Both the position numbers and the translations under genes were made by a program. Source: Hominisplanchenecus faecis (lineage in GTDB: Bacteria > Bacillota > Clostridia > Lachnospirales > Lachnospiraceae). Taken from it: 64,000 nt of DNA. The notes under the pieces are model-generated. The model saw only the letters and a list, made by a program, of their open reading frames with translations, made no database searches and was not told the origin of the DNA. The first letter of the stretch is position 1, and every line of letters begins with the position of its first letter. The stretch is from assembly GCF_020687205.1 (NCBI RefSeq), contig NZ_JAJEQE010000005.1, positions 1 through 64,000 of the forward strand, given 5' to 3'. Below, piece after piece: positions 36,920 to 45,803 of the stretch.

Positions 36920-36959
36920 AAAGAAATACACCGCACGTTTCCATGCGGTGTATTTCTTT
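36920..36959. terminator. Bidirectional terminator
   Basis: A 16-bp perfect stem (AAAGAAATACACCGCA/TGCGGTGTATTTCTTT) with an 8-base loop lies 11 bp after the carbamate kinase stop and 42 bp after the stop of the converging GH2 gene. The A/T ends allow use from both sides. Confidence 0.9.
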
Positions 36960-37001
36960 TTGCTGTTGAACTCCAGCTAAGATGAAGTTTTTGTTGTCAC
37001 A

Positions 37002-40000
37002 CTATTTGATCTTTACGCTCTTTTTCTGGCCTTTGCCCTTCAGCAGGGATCTGTATGCTTTCTTTTTGCTCTTCGGCACTTTGATGACTGCTTTTGCAGA
37101 GATGTTTTTCAGTGCTCCCTTGCCTACGGAAGTCAGTTTCTTGCTCTTGATCTGGATGCTCTTCAGTTTGCTGTCGCCTGAGAATGCATTCTTGCCAATC
37201 TTGGAAACGTTTGTTCCAATCGTCACTTTTTCCAGTTTCTTCATACCCTTGAATGCATTTGCTGCGATTGATGTTACGCTTACTTTTTCACCGCTTATTG
37301 TCACGGCTGCTGCTACTTTCAGGGTACGTACCTTCCTGGACTCTACGCCGTATGCTTCTGCCAGTTTCTTCTGTGCATTGATCACACGGTATTTCACATT
37401 TCCGGATGTAACGGTATCTCCGACTTTCAGTGTTTTTTCCGGTTTTGGCTCTTCCTGATTCTGCTGTGCTTTGAGTCTCTCGATCTCAGCCTGAGCCTGT
37501 TTCAGTGCTGCTTCTGCTGCTTCTTTTTCTTCCTGCAGTTTCTTGTAAGCTGCATCGCTTTCTTCTTTCTGCTTCTTGGCAGCAGCTTCCAGCTCCAGGA
37601 TACGTGCTCTGTAATCATTTACAGATTTCTCAAGATCTGCTTTTTCCTTCTTCAGCGTACTTACTTCTTCTTTTGCGGAAGCCAGTTCACCGTTCAGTTT
37701 TGTGATCTCAGCTTCTTTGGCTGCGATTTCAGATTCTTTGGCATCCACGCTGTCCTGAAGTTTTTTCAGATCATCCTGTGCCGTTTTCAATTCGCTCTGC
37801 AGTTCTGTCACTTTTGCATTTGCTGTCTTCAGCTCTTCATCCTTCTGTGTCAGCTCGTTTTCTTTATTCTGAAGTTTCTTTAAAACTTCCTGATAATCTG
37901 CTGCATCCGGAACTTTCAGTCCCTGTACGGCTGCCTGCAGTGCTGCTACCTGTGCATTGACCGCTTCCTGCGTTACTTTCTTGTCTGCATATACAGCCTC
38001 TGCATTCGCAAGTGCTTCCTGCAGTGCTTTGTAAGATTCTACGGTATAATCTGCTTCTTTTAATGCTTTTGCAATGTCAAGTGTCTGTTTCAGTTCACTC
38101 TTGTCTGCCGCATTCGGATCTGGTACATGAATCAGTTTTGCATCTGCCCAGTCGCCATTATCATGTGCATTATTTTCAACTTTATCCATGAACAGAACCA
38201 GATTTTTCTGGATGCCGGAAATATCAATGCTGATATGTTCTGCATCGCTATAGCTGTCTAATTTCGCAGAGCGATAAATCTCTGTTCCCTGGATATTTCC
38301 ATCCGCATCTACTTCACCATCATAGATCACGAAATAAACACCATCACCGTTCTGTTTCTTTGCTGTCTTGAAATAGTCAATGCCGACATATGCCTGGAAA
38401 TAAAGTTTTTCGTTTTCTTCTAACTGTGCTTTGTAAGAAGATACATCATACTCAACTGTTGCATCTGCATTTGCACCAAGACCTTTGCTAAAGTAGGTCT
38501 GTTCGCCATCGACACTCAAAGAGATCGCTCCGGAAGATGCTCCGTTACAGTACTGATTTTTCATGACACTTTCCCATCCGGACTGTGCATATTTCCAGTC
38601 AATGTCAGAAAGGTAAGTCACTTCTCCGGTGATCGGACGCTCATTTACTTTAACGGTGATCGCTGTGCTTGTCAGATCTGCGGATGCTCCCGTGGTATCT
38701 TTTGCTGTCACATTTTCCAGTCCTACGCTGTAGCTGCCAGGCTGTGCATCTGCTTTTGCCTTCATGGTGATCGTTGCAAAATCACTTGTAGATGCCGGGA
38801 TTCCGGCTTCGTTTTTCAGTGTGTAAAGAATCTTTCCGTCTGCTTCTGTGCTTGTCAGCGTACCTTCGATGCCATCATTCAATGCAACCGTCGGTGCTTC
38901 AAAGACATCTGCATCATAGGAAACGCCAAAGCTTACTTCACCTAACAGGTTGTCTGAGGAAAGGTTTGCAAGTTTTGCGTTCATTGTCAGGTTCTTGCCC
39001 TGTACCACAGCATCTTCGCCTTCGAGTACCAGGCGTGCACCAAGCTTTTCGGTACTTAATTTCACAGATGCTTCTGTGATCTCCATGTTGCCGGATGTTG
39101 TATAAGGTGTTGCATTTTCCATGTACACACGGACTTTTGTTGTGTAAACCGGTTTGAACTGCATCACTGCCGGTGCTCCGGATTCTTTCACGGTACTCTG
39201 TGCGGATACCGGTGCCCAGTCTGCACCGTTCCAGTACTGTGCTTCCAGCACTTTCGGGATTGCACAGTAGCGGCTCTCTTTGAAGTTCAGGGTGATCTGG
39301 TTGAGAACCTGGGCTTCTTCCCAGTCAAATTCTACATATTCATTCTTTCTGGATGCACTGTTTGCAGGAAGCAGTACCGATGCACCTCTGCTGTAAGCAT
39401 TGGTCCAGCTTGTGCTGTCATTTCCATCCAGCATATTCTGCGGATAATTCTTATCAGATCCTGTGAAGGATGCCGTTGCACTTGCTTTGCCCGCTGCCAG
39501 TTCCACATCGGTTGCCGCATCATCACTTTCGGTGATCGCTGCCTGTGCGGTAAGCTTGCTGCCCTCGATCGTTCCTTCTGCTTTTCCGTCTTTTACTTCA
39601 GACCAGGTTACTTTTTTGAGCAGGCTGTAATCTCCTGCACTGCCTGTATAGTTTACTTTTACTACAGACGGAAGTGTCACACTCATACCGGTCGGTACCG
39701 TTACATTCACTGCATCAACCGATTTTTCGGTTCCGGTCACTTCTGCTGCCTTCGGTGCATCTCCGGTTCCGTCTGCTGTTACTTTCAGTGCGACCTGTGT
39801 TGTCTTTAAATTGTCAGAAGAAATGGTCAGCAGAGCATCGCCTGCTTCTTTTTCTGATTTCAGAATCACGAGTACTTTTCCGTTGTAAGCCATTCTTTCA
39901 GAATAGCTGCTCTTATCTACGTTATCGTATTTATAGAGTTCTGCACTTTCCTGTTTTCCGTTGTCCACGCCGACGATGGAAGCTTTTCCGCTGACTGCAA

Positions 40001-43000
40001 ATTTCACCAGGTTATCTGCATCCGGTACCATATTTCCATTTTCATCGACTACGGTACATTCTACATAAGAAAGGCTGGTTCCGTCTGCTTTGAGAACGGT
40101 CTTATCTGCCACTGCCGAAATGGTATACGGTGTGGAAGATGTGCTTACACTGTCTGTTGCCACCATTTTGCCGTTTTTGTCATAGGCTTTTACTTCCAGT
40201 GTACCTGCCTGATACGGAACTTTCCAGGTCAGGTGCAGTTTTCCGGAATTTAACTCGCCGTCATCAAGAACTGCTCCGTTGCTGGTGTAACCGCCAGGGT
40301 TGGTGCTGTCACCCCAGGTCTTATCGTCCTGTGTTTTTTCTGATGTTTCATAATATTTCTTGCCGTAAGCTGTTTCTTTTTCATCGAAACTCTTCTTGCC
40401 GAGAGACTCGCCGTTTAAGAACAGCTCTGCACTTGGCTGGTTGGTATTTACCCATACTTCTACTTCTTCGCCGTCATGCCACTGATCCCAGTTGGTCGGA
40501 AGCAGATGTACCATCGGAGTGCTTGTCCACTGGCTCTGATATAAATAGAAGGAATCTTTTGCAAAACCTGCGGTGTCGATCGTACCGAAGGAAGATACAC
40601 CTACCGGGTAAACACTGTACGGTGTCGGCTCGCCGAGGTAATCAAATCCGGTCCAGATAAACTGTCCGATAAAGCTCTTGCGGTCACGGTCTTTTTTCAG
40701 ACCATATTCATTGGACATCGTCCAGGATGCAAAGTCGTTGTCATAGTTGGAACCGCCTCGTTTGCCCGGAGTCTGATTGATACCGGTGTTCGTAAACTGC
40801 GGATCCAGGTAAACACCTCTTGATGAAGTCTGAGAAGAAGACTCGGACTCGAAGAAGAAGGTCTTTGTTGCTTTTTCAAGCAGTGTGCCATCACCGATAG
40901 CGTATCTGCTGATCAGTCCGTCTACGGATTTTGCTGTATTGTAGTTCAGTCCGTATCCGTCCAGTACCTGGTTTACATAACCCCATACCTTGTTTGCTGC
41001 CGGAACACTACGCTCCTGGTCACCGCCCATCAGCACGTAACGTGTGCCGTCTGCTGCATTGACATTGCCCATCAGACGGACTGCCTCGGTATATTCATTC
41101 ATGCCTTTTGGATTTACGCCAAGCAGATCGTATTTGGAAACATCATACCAGGATGGCTGACTTCCCACGCCGCGGACTTCATTACCGATCGACCATGCGA
41201 TCACAGAAGGTTCATTCTTATCGCGGTTTACCATTTCCTGTACGACCCAGTCACTCCAGGTCAGTTTTGCACCATCGTAGTTTACGCCCGGTGTCGGAAG
41301 CTGTGTATAACCGTTCGGTTTCAGTCCTGCCCAGTCAGACGGTACTTCCTGGAAGAAGAAATTACCAAAATCATACGTTGCTTTTGCTTTTCCCCATCCG
41401 TCAAAAGCTTCCTCTACCACAAGGATACCTTTTCTTCTGCAGACTTCGATTGCCTGTTTGGATGGCGAGCAGTGGGAAGTACGGTATGCATTGACACCCA
41501 TTGCCATCAGTTTGTCAAATTCACGGTCATAGGCATCGCTGTAGCTTGCTGCTCCCAATGCACCGGAATCGTGATGCAGGTCAACACCCTGAACTTTTGT
41601 ATACTGTCCGTTTACATATAAGCCACCGCTTGTCGGATCATTGGTCGTCTCTTTGACTTTTACCCAGCGGAATCCGTATTCGGTTTCTTCCGTATCGATC
41701 AGCTGATATCCATCAGAAGAACCGTTGATCTCCTGATAAAGATCTACTTTTACCTTATACAGATACGGTGTACCCAGGTTCCACGGATACCAGAGATTTA
41801 CATTGGAAACCTCAACAGCATCTCTGTCTTTCAAAGACAGGGTAAATGCAGTACTTGGGTTGATCGCTGTTTTCTCTGTACTCTTCTTTGCTACTTCTTT
41901 GCCATCTGCATCCAGCACGGTTACTTCCATATAAACGTTGGAGTTTGTAGAATCAGAATAACCGGTTGCTTCTATATTCAGTGCACCTGTCTTGGATGCT
42001 GTATAATCGTCCTCCAGAGTCGGGGTTGTCAGTGTGATGCCGTTGCGGTTGAAATGTGCCTGATTGTCGATCAGCAGATGTACCGGGCGGATGATACCAC
42101 TGCCTGTGTACCAGCGGCCGGACGGTGACATGTTCTGTACTTTCACAACCAGTACGTTCTCTTCGCCGTATTTTACTTTTTTCGTGATATCCAGTGCAAA
42201 TCCGGTATAACCGCTCGGATAGCTGCCGATCTTCTCACCGTTTAAGTAAACAACGCTGTTCTGATATACGCCTTCAAAGTCAAGAGAAATTGTCTTGTTT
42301 CCGGACATGGATGCCGGCACAGTAAATCTCTTACGGTAATAGCCAAGTCCGCCTTCCAGATAAGCCTGTGCATCGGAAGAACTCTTTACTTTTTCACCTT
42401 CAATACTGAAATCATGCGGAACATCTACCGTTCTCCATCCGAGGTCATTGAAACTCGGATCAACAATCTCGTCTGTTGTGTAATCTCCGGCATCTTTGAC
42501 ACCTGCCGCTGCGAAACCGCCATCAGCGACTTTCGGTGTTCTCGTAGCCAGATAGAACTGCCAGTTTGCATCAAAATCAACGGATCCAAGAGAACCTTCC
42601 GGAACTTCCTGAACCAGACCGGATGCATCCAGAACCTCTACATTCATCACTGCATCGTATGCGGTTCCTTCTACGGTAACTGTTCCGTTTACCGTAAATG
42701 TCCTGCCTGCTGTTTTGGTATCTACCTTTGCAAGCTCATCGCTGTTCCATGTCACATCAAACAGTGCATTTGTTCCGTCTGTATACAGAACGGTTGCCTG
42801 TGTCGGTGCGGTAAAGGTACTTCCAACGATCACTTTCTTTGTGATATCTGCAACTTTATCTACCGTCTTTGGTCCTGCTTCAGATTTGCGGTAAAGTTTT
42901 ACATTGTCCATATCGAGGTACTGACCGGTTACGGTACTGTCAATGCTGATCTCACAGGTTCCATCCTCACCTACTTCAAACATATCGGTTGTGTAAGTCA

Positions 43001-43451
43001 CCCATTCGTTCCATTTATTTGGTGTGACTGCAACCGATTTTCCGCCTGCTGTCAGTGTGGTGGTATGTGTTCCCGGATCATTTCCGCCGGTTGCATCGAT
43101 GGATGCCTTGTAAGTACCCGGCACCAGTCCTTTTACTGTCTGCGAACATTTGTAAGTTTTCGTTACACTTGTGTTCTTCTTGCTGCACACCTCATACATG
43201 GTGGTTTGGTTGTTTGTCATCGCAGCACTTTGAAATAATTTCCAGTAATAATCCAGATTTTGAATGTCACCGGTAAACGTCCATGCCGTTTCCCCGGACT
43301 CAAAATCTCCGTTTGGAACAGTGACTTCTACAAACGTATCATCATCTGCTGCCATAACGACTGGTCCGATGTTTCCGACTGCTGTGGTAAACACCATGGC
43401 AAACGCCAGTAAAAAGGACCAGAATTTTCTGAGCTGTCTGTGTTCTTTCAT
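37002..43451 (-). CDS. Giant secreted GH2 glycosidase (beta-galactosidase-like)
   Basis: The 2149-residue exoenzyme has a signal peptide (1-35), a carbohydrate-binding-like domain (36-190), a bacterial Ig-like domain (195-275), and the GH2 sugar-binding, Ig and TIM-barrel domains (about 285-900). The acid/base is Glu758 in SIGNEV and the nucleophile is Glu868 or Glu870 in FFFESESSS. Then come GH2 C-terminal domains, an F5/8 discoidin-like domain (about 1320-1465), a cohesin-like domain (1467-1600), an NPCBM domain (1604-1767), FIVAR (1781-1847), a coiled coil (1850-2003) and BspA-type LRRs (2040-2149). No LPXTG motif is present. Host glycan release is the likely role. Confidence 0.9.
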   Translation of the reverse strand: MKEHRQLRKFWSFLLAFAMVFTTAVGNIGPVVMAADDDTFVEVTVPNGDFESGETAWTFTGDIQNLDYYWKLFQSAAMTNNQTTMYEVCSKKNTSVTKTYKCSQTVKGLVPGTYKASIDATGGNDPGTHTTTLTAGGKSVAVTPNKWNEWVTYTTDMFEVGEDGTCEISIDSTVTGQYLDMDNVKLYRKSEAGPKTVDKVADITKKVIVGSTFTAPTQATVLYTDGTNALFDVTWNSDELAKVDTKTAGRTFTVNGTVTVEGTAYDAVMNVEVLDASGLVQEVPEGSLGSVDFDANWQFYLATRTPKVADGGFAAAGVKDAGDYTTDEIVDPSFNDLGWRTVDVPHDFSIEGEKVKSSSDAQAYLEGGLGYYRKRFTVPASMSGNKTISLDFEGVYQNSVVYLNGEKIGSYPSGYTGFALDITKKVKYGEENVLVVKVQNMSPSGRWYTGSGIIRPVHLLIDNQAHFNRNGITLTTPTLEDDYTASKTGALNIEATGYSDSTNSNVYMEVTVLDADGKEVAKKSTEKTAINPSTAFTLSLKDRDAVEVSNVNLWYPWNLGTPYLYKVKVDLYQEINGSSDGYQLIDTEETEYGFRWVKVKETTNDPTSGGLYVNGQYTKVQGVDLHHDSGALGAASYSDAYDREFDKLMAMGVNAYRTSHCSPSKQAIEVCRRKGILVVEEAFDGWGKAKATYDFGNFFFQEVPSDWAGLKPNGYTQLPTPGVNYDGAKLTWSDWVVQEMVNRDKNEPSVIAWSIGNEVRGVGSQPSWYDVSKYDLLGVNPKGMNEYTEAVRLMGNVNAADGTRYVLMGGDQERSVPAANKVWGYVNQVLDGYGLNYNTAKSVDGLISRYAIGDGTLLEKATKTFFFESESSSQTSSRGVYLDPQFTNTGINQTPGKRGGSNYDNDFASWTMSNEYGLKKDRDRKSFIGQFIWTGFDYLGEPTPYSVYPVGVSSFGTIDTAGFAKDSFYLYQSQWTSTPMVHLLPTNWDQWHDGEEVEVWVNTNQPSAELFLNGESLGKKSFDEKETAYGKKYYETSEKTQDDKTWGDSTNPGGYTSNGAVLDDGELNSGKLHLTWKVPYQAGTLEVKAYDKNGKMVATDSVSTSSTPYTISAVADKTVLKADGTSLSYVECTVVDENGNMVPDADNLVKFAVSGKASIVGVDNGKQESAELYKYDNVDKSSYSERMAYNGKVLVILKSEKEAGDALLTISSDNLKTTQVALKVTADGTGDAPKAAEVTGTEKSVDAVNVTVPTGMSVTLPSVVKVNYTGSAGDYSLLKKVTWSEVKDGKAEGTIEGSKLTAQAAITESDDAATDVELAAGKASATASFTGSDKNYPQNMLDGNDSTSWTNAYSRGASVLLPANSASRKNEYVEFDWEEAQVLNQITLNFKESRYCAIPKVLEAQYWNGADWAPVSAQSTVKESGAPAVMQFKPVYTTKVRVYMENATPYTTSGNMEITEASVKLSTEKLGARLVLEGEDAVVQGKNLTMNAKLANLSSDNLLGEVSFGVSYDADVFEAPTVALNDGIEGTLTSTEADGKILYTLKNEAGIPASTSDFATITMKAKADAQPGSYSVGLENVTAKDTTGASADLTSTAITVKVNERPITGEVTYLSDIDWKYAQSGWESVMKNQYCNGASSGAISLSVDGEQTYFSKGLGANADATVEYDVSSYKAQLEENEKLYFQAYVGIDYFKTAKKQNGDGVYFVIYDGEVDADGNIQGTEIYRSAKLDSYSDAEHISIDISGIQKNLVLFMDKVENNAHDNGDWADAKLIHVPDPNAADKSELKQTLDIAKALKEADYTVESYKALQEALANAEAVYADKKVTQEAVNAQVAALQAAVQGLKVPDAADYQEVLKKLQNKENELTQKDEELKTANAKVTELQSELKTAQDDLKKLQDSVDAKESEIAAKEAEITKLNGELASAKEEVSTLKKEKADLEKSVNDYRARILELEAAAKKQKEESDAAYKKLQEEKEAAEAALKQAQAEIERLKAQQNQEEPKPEKTLKVGDTVTSGNVKYRVINAQKKLAEAYGVESRKVRTLKVAAAVTISGEKVSVTSIAANAFKGMKKLEKVTIGTNVSKIGKNAFSGDSKLKSIQIKSKKLTSVGKGALKNISAKAVIKVPKSKKKAYRSLLKGKGQKKSVKIK

Positions 43452-43489
43452 TCCCTTTCCCCATCCTTTCTTTGTTTATAGATCCCGGT

Positions 43490-43516
43490 GCTGAACGCAC
43501 CAGTTTTCGGGTTTTC
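43490..43516 (-). other. Leader hairpin of the GH2 gene
   Basis: On the minus strand, GGTGC and GCACC flank a 5-base loop, extended by outer CCCG/CGGG. It lies in the predicted 5' UTR about 40-65 bp before the GH2 start codon and could stabilise the long mRNA. Confidence 0.4.
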
Positions 43517-43561
43517 ATTTCTCTTACAGACTATCAGTTTTTTCTGATCCTTTCCATAATA

Positions 43562-43596
43562 CATTCTATAGATTTTGTTTTCATTCTATAGATTTT
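43562..43596. promoter_or_regulatory. Paired direct repeats upstream of GH2
   Basis: CATTCTATAGATTTT occurs at 43562-43576 and again at 43582-43596, exactly 20 bp (two helical turns) apart, each with the palindromic core TCTATAGA. On the minus strand they lie just upstream of a TATTAT -10-like element whose -35 is poor. That arrangement suits binding of an activator dimer. Confidence 0.55.
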
Positions 43597-43627
43597 ATTC
43601 AATTTTTTATTGTTTTTTAGTAAACTG

Positions 43628-43763
43628 TTTATCTCAGTCGAGAAGACTCCCACTTCTGCAAGTGGTGAGTAATAACAAGTCTTTCTCAGTGGGAGTACAA
43701 TCTCCGACTGAGATAAACGCTCCGCGAGGGCACACATTGTCCAGTGGACAATGGTTTTGTGCC
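43628..43763. repeat. Structured interspersed element, full copy 2 (inverted)
   Basis: The 90-bp unit at 43628-43717 has perfect 13-bp terminal inverted repeats (TTTATCTCAGTCG/CGACTGAGATAAA). An 11-bp spacer and a shortened palindrome (to 43763) follow. It is the reverse complement of the element at 1-140, with only a few mismatches and a short deletion in the palindrome. It lies between the GH2 promoter and the small secreted protein, in a 349-bp gap without genes. Confidence 0.8.
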
Positions 43764-43800
43764 GACCGGAACGAAGTGTAGAATGTGCAGTGATTCTGCT

Positions 43801-44358
43801 TTAATCCTGAAACGCAATCTGATAATAATCAATCATTGCTTCCTGTGCTTTCGGAACTCGTACAACCATCACATATGTTTTCACGATTGCCGGATAGGAC
43901 ACGCCTGGTTTATCCATGTTTCCGCTTCTCTCGATCTGGATTTCACCGACCAGTTTTCCTTTTGCATCGAACTTTGTTACCATGGCCTTATACTTATAAT
44001 TCATATATGGTGAAAGCAGCTGCGGAACAAGCACGATGCTCTTTTTCCTGAAATTCGTTCCGGCATACTGTTTTTTTAACATTTTTCTGAGGCCTTTTTC
44101 CTGCTTTTTCTTCAGCACCGTCTGGAACTTTTTAAATTCTTTTTTGGTACGAATCGTTTTCTTTTTGATTCGCCAGGAATCATTTTTCCACTGGTAAATG
44201 GTTCCGTTCGTTTTGCATACCATTTCTTTTTTTACAACATTTTCTGCCGCCGCTTTTTGATTTTTTCTGTCCTTTGCTGCTGCCGGAACCCCTGCCAGCA
44301 AGACCATAGCAAACAGCAGACATATCAGTCTCATCTTTTTTCTTACATTGTTTCTCAT
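43801..44358 (-). CDS. Secreted Lys-rich hypothetical protein
   Basis: The 185-residue exported protein has a signal peptide (1-28, cleavage near AAAKD) and a strongly basic region (60-125). The C-terminal half shows alternating strands (IVLVPQLLSPYMNYKYKAMV, VGEIQIERSG). I do not recognise the family. It lies 37 bp after the LRR protein gene, so the two probably form one transcript. A good GAAGGGAAG precedes the ATG. Confidence 0.65.
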   Translation of the reverse strand: MRNNVRKKMRLICLLFAMVLLAGVPAAAKDRKNQKAAAENVVKKEMVCKTNGTIYQWKNDSWRIKKKTIRTKKEFKKFQTVLKKKQEKGLRKMLKKQYAGTNFRKKSIVLVPQLLSPYMNYKYKAMVTKFDAKGKLVGEIQIERSGNMDKPGVSYPAIVKTYVMVVRVPKAQEAMIDYYQIAFQD

Positions 44359-44395
44359 TTGCTACACTTCCCTTCTTTTTATAATATTACATTTT

Positions 44396-45646
44396 TTATT
44401 TCTTTTTCACCTTCAGAACGGTATTGCAGACTACCTGAACGTTTCTCTTCTGCTCTTTACTGTATTTGTAGAGGTTTACCTGAACTTTTGCTCCGCCCCA
44501 TTTTTTCAGGTTCAGTTTTTTCAGTTTGAAGTATCCGTTCTTATCTGCCTTCACGCATTTGGTTGTCTTTCCTGTTTTCAGATTTTTCAGTTCAACATAA
44601 GCTTCCGGGAATGCATAGCCGGATATCTCTTTTGTTTTTACAGAAATCTCGTTTTTCTTTTTCGGATTTACCAGCTTGATCGTGCGTTTTAATTTCTGGA
44701 ACTCTTTCTGATCTGACAGCCATGCCTTTTTGTTTTTACCGCCTGTCAGAAATCTTTTCGGAAGTTTGGCTGCCAGTTCTTTTTCGGAAAGAAGATTATC
44801 TGAAAAATCGCAAAATACATACTTCAGTTTGCTGAACTGTTTCAGGTTCGGTAAAGTCTTGATTTTATTGCAAAATGCATATATCCGTTCCAACTTTTTC
44901 AGATTTTTGATTTCTTTTATATCTGTCAGTCTGTTTTCTGAAACACCAAGCTCTTCCAAATTTGTCAGTTTTTCAATCCCTTTCAGGTTCTTGAGTCGAT
45001 TTTTTCCGACTTCCAGTTTTTTAAGCTTAGTGAGATTTTCAATTCCTTTCAGGCTGGTCAGCTGATTGTCATATAGAAAAATATCTTCCAGATTTACTGC
45101 ACTTTCAATCCCCTGAAGGCTGGTCAGTCGATTACCGTAAACATTCAGAGAACGAAGATTTTTCAGTCCCTGAATTCCATCCAGACTGCGGATCTTATCT
45201 CCCTCAAAAGTAAGATAGACCAGCGATGGCAGGTTTGCTACTTCTTTTATGCTTGTAATACCACTATACGATACATTCAGTGCATCAAGTTTTTTCAGTC
45301 TTCCATCCAGACCTTCCAGACTGGAAAGCTGCCACTGATCCTGGATTTTCAGAGTTTCCAGATTTGTCAGATAACCGATTCCTTTCAGACTTTCCATAGG
45401 TATTTTTTTATAATCTACAATTTCCAGTTCTTCCACACTGGATGCTTCCTGCTCTGTAAAAGTATCGGTACTTTGCTTGCCAAGTACTTTCAGAATATTC
45501 TGATAAAGTGTCTTATCCGGAATACCGCTCTCATTGTTTTCGATCACATCCGTCGGTGCGGCATGTGTCTGGATCATCGGCATCATCATTACAAACATAC
45601 TGGCTGCCGCTATCATCGCCGCTTTTTTCAATTTTTTCATTCCCAT
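44396..45646 (-). CDS. Secreted internalin-like leucine-rich repeat protein
   Basis: The 416-residue protein has a signal peptide (1-29, THAAPTD), an N-terminal cap, and about ten 22-residue internalin-type LRRs (about 80-290) with the pattern LTSLKGIENLTKLKKLEVGKN. A C-terminal beta domain (about 330-416) ends in a basic tail LKVKKK. The chosen ATG has AAGGAGG, and a longer frame upstream has none. Such LRRs mediate protein contacts on the surface, and the ligand is unknown. Confidence 0.85.
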   Translation of the reverse strand: MGMKKLKKAAMIAAASMFVMMMPMIQTHAAPTDVIENNESGIPDKTLYQNILKVLGKQSTDTFTEQEASSVEELEIVDYKKIPMESLKGIGYLTNLETLKIQDQWQLSSLEGLDGRLKKLDALNVSYSGITSIKEVANLPSLVYLTFEGDKIRSLDGIQGLKNLRSLNVYGNRLTSLQGIESAVNLEDIFLYDNQLTSLKGIENLTKLKKLEVGKNRLKNLKGIEKLTNLEELGVSENRLTDIKEIKNLKKLERIYAFCNKIKTLPNLKQFSKLKYVFCDFSDNLLSEKELAAKLPKRFLTGGKNKKAWLSDQKEFQKLKRTIKLVNPKKKNEISVKTKEISGYAFPEAYVELKNLKTGKTTKCVKADKNGYFKLKKLNLKKWGGAKVQVNLYKYSKEQKRNVQVVCNTVLKVKKK

Positions 45647-45803
45647 CCTTTTTCCTCCTTGATATTTATTTTTCGTACTTCGTAACTGTAATATATCTTT
45701 CTTTGGAAGAATTGTCAATGCTTTTTTGCTGCATTTTTGTGTATTTATGATAATTTACATTTTGTTTACGTTTTTTTGTTGTTTTATTTGCACAAAATAT
45801 GTT

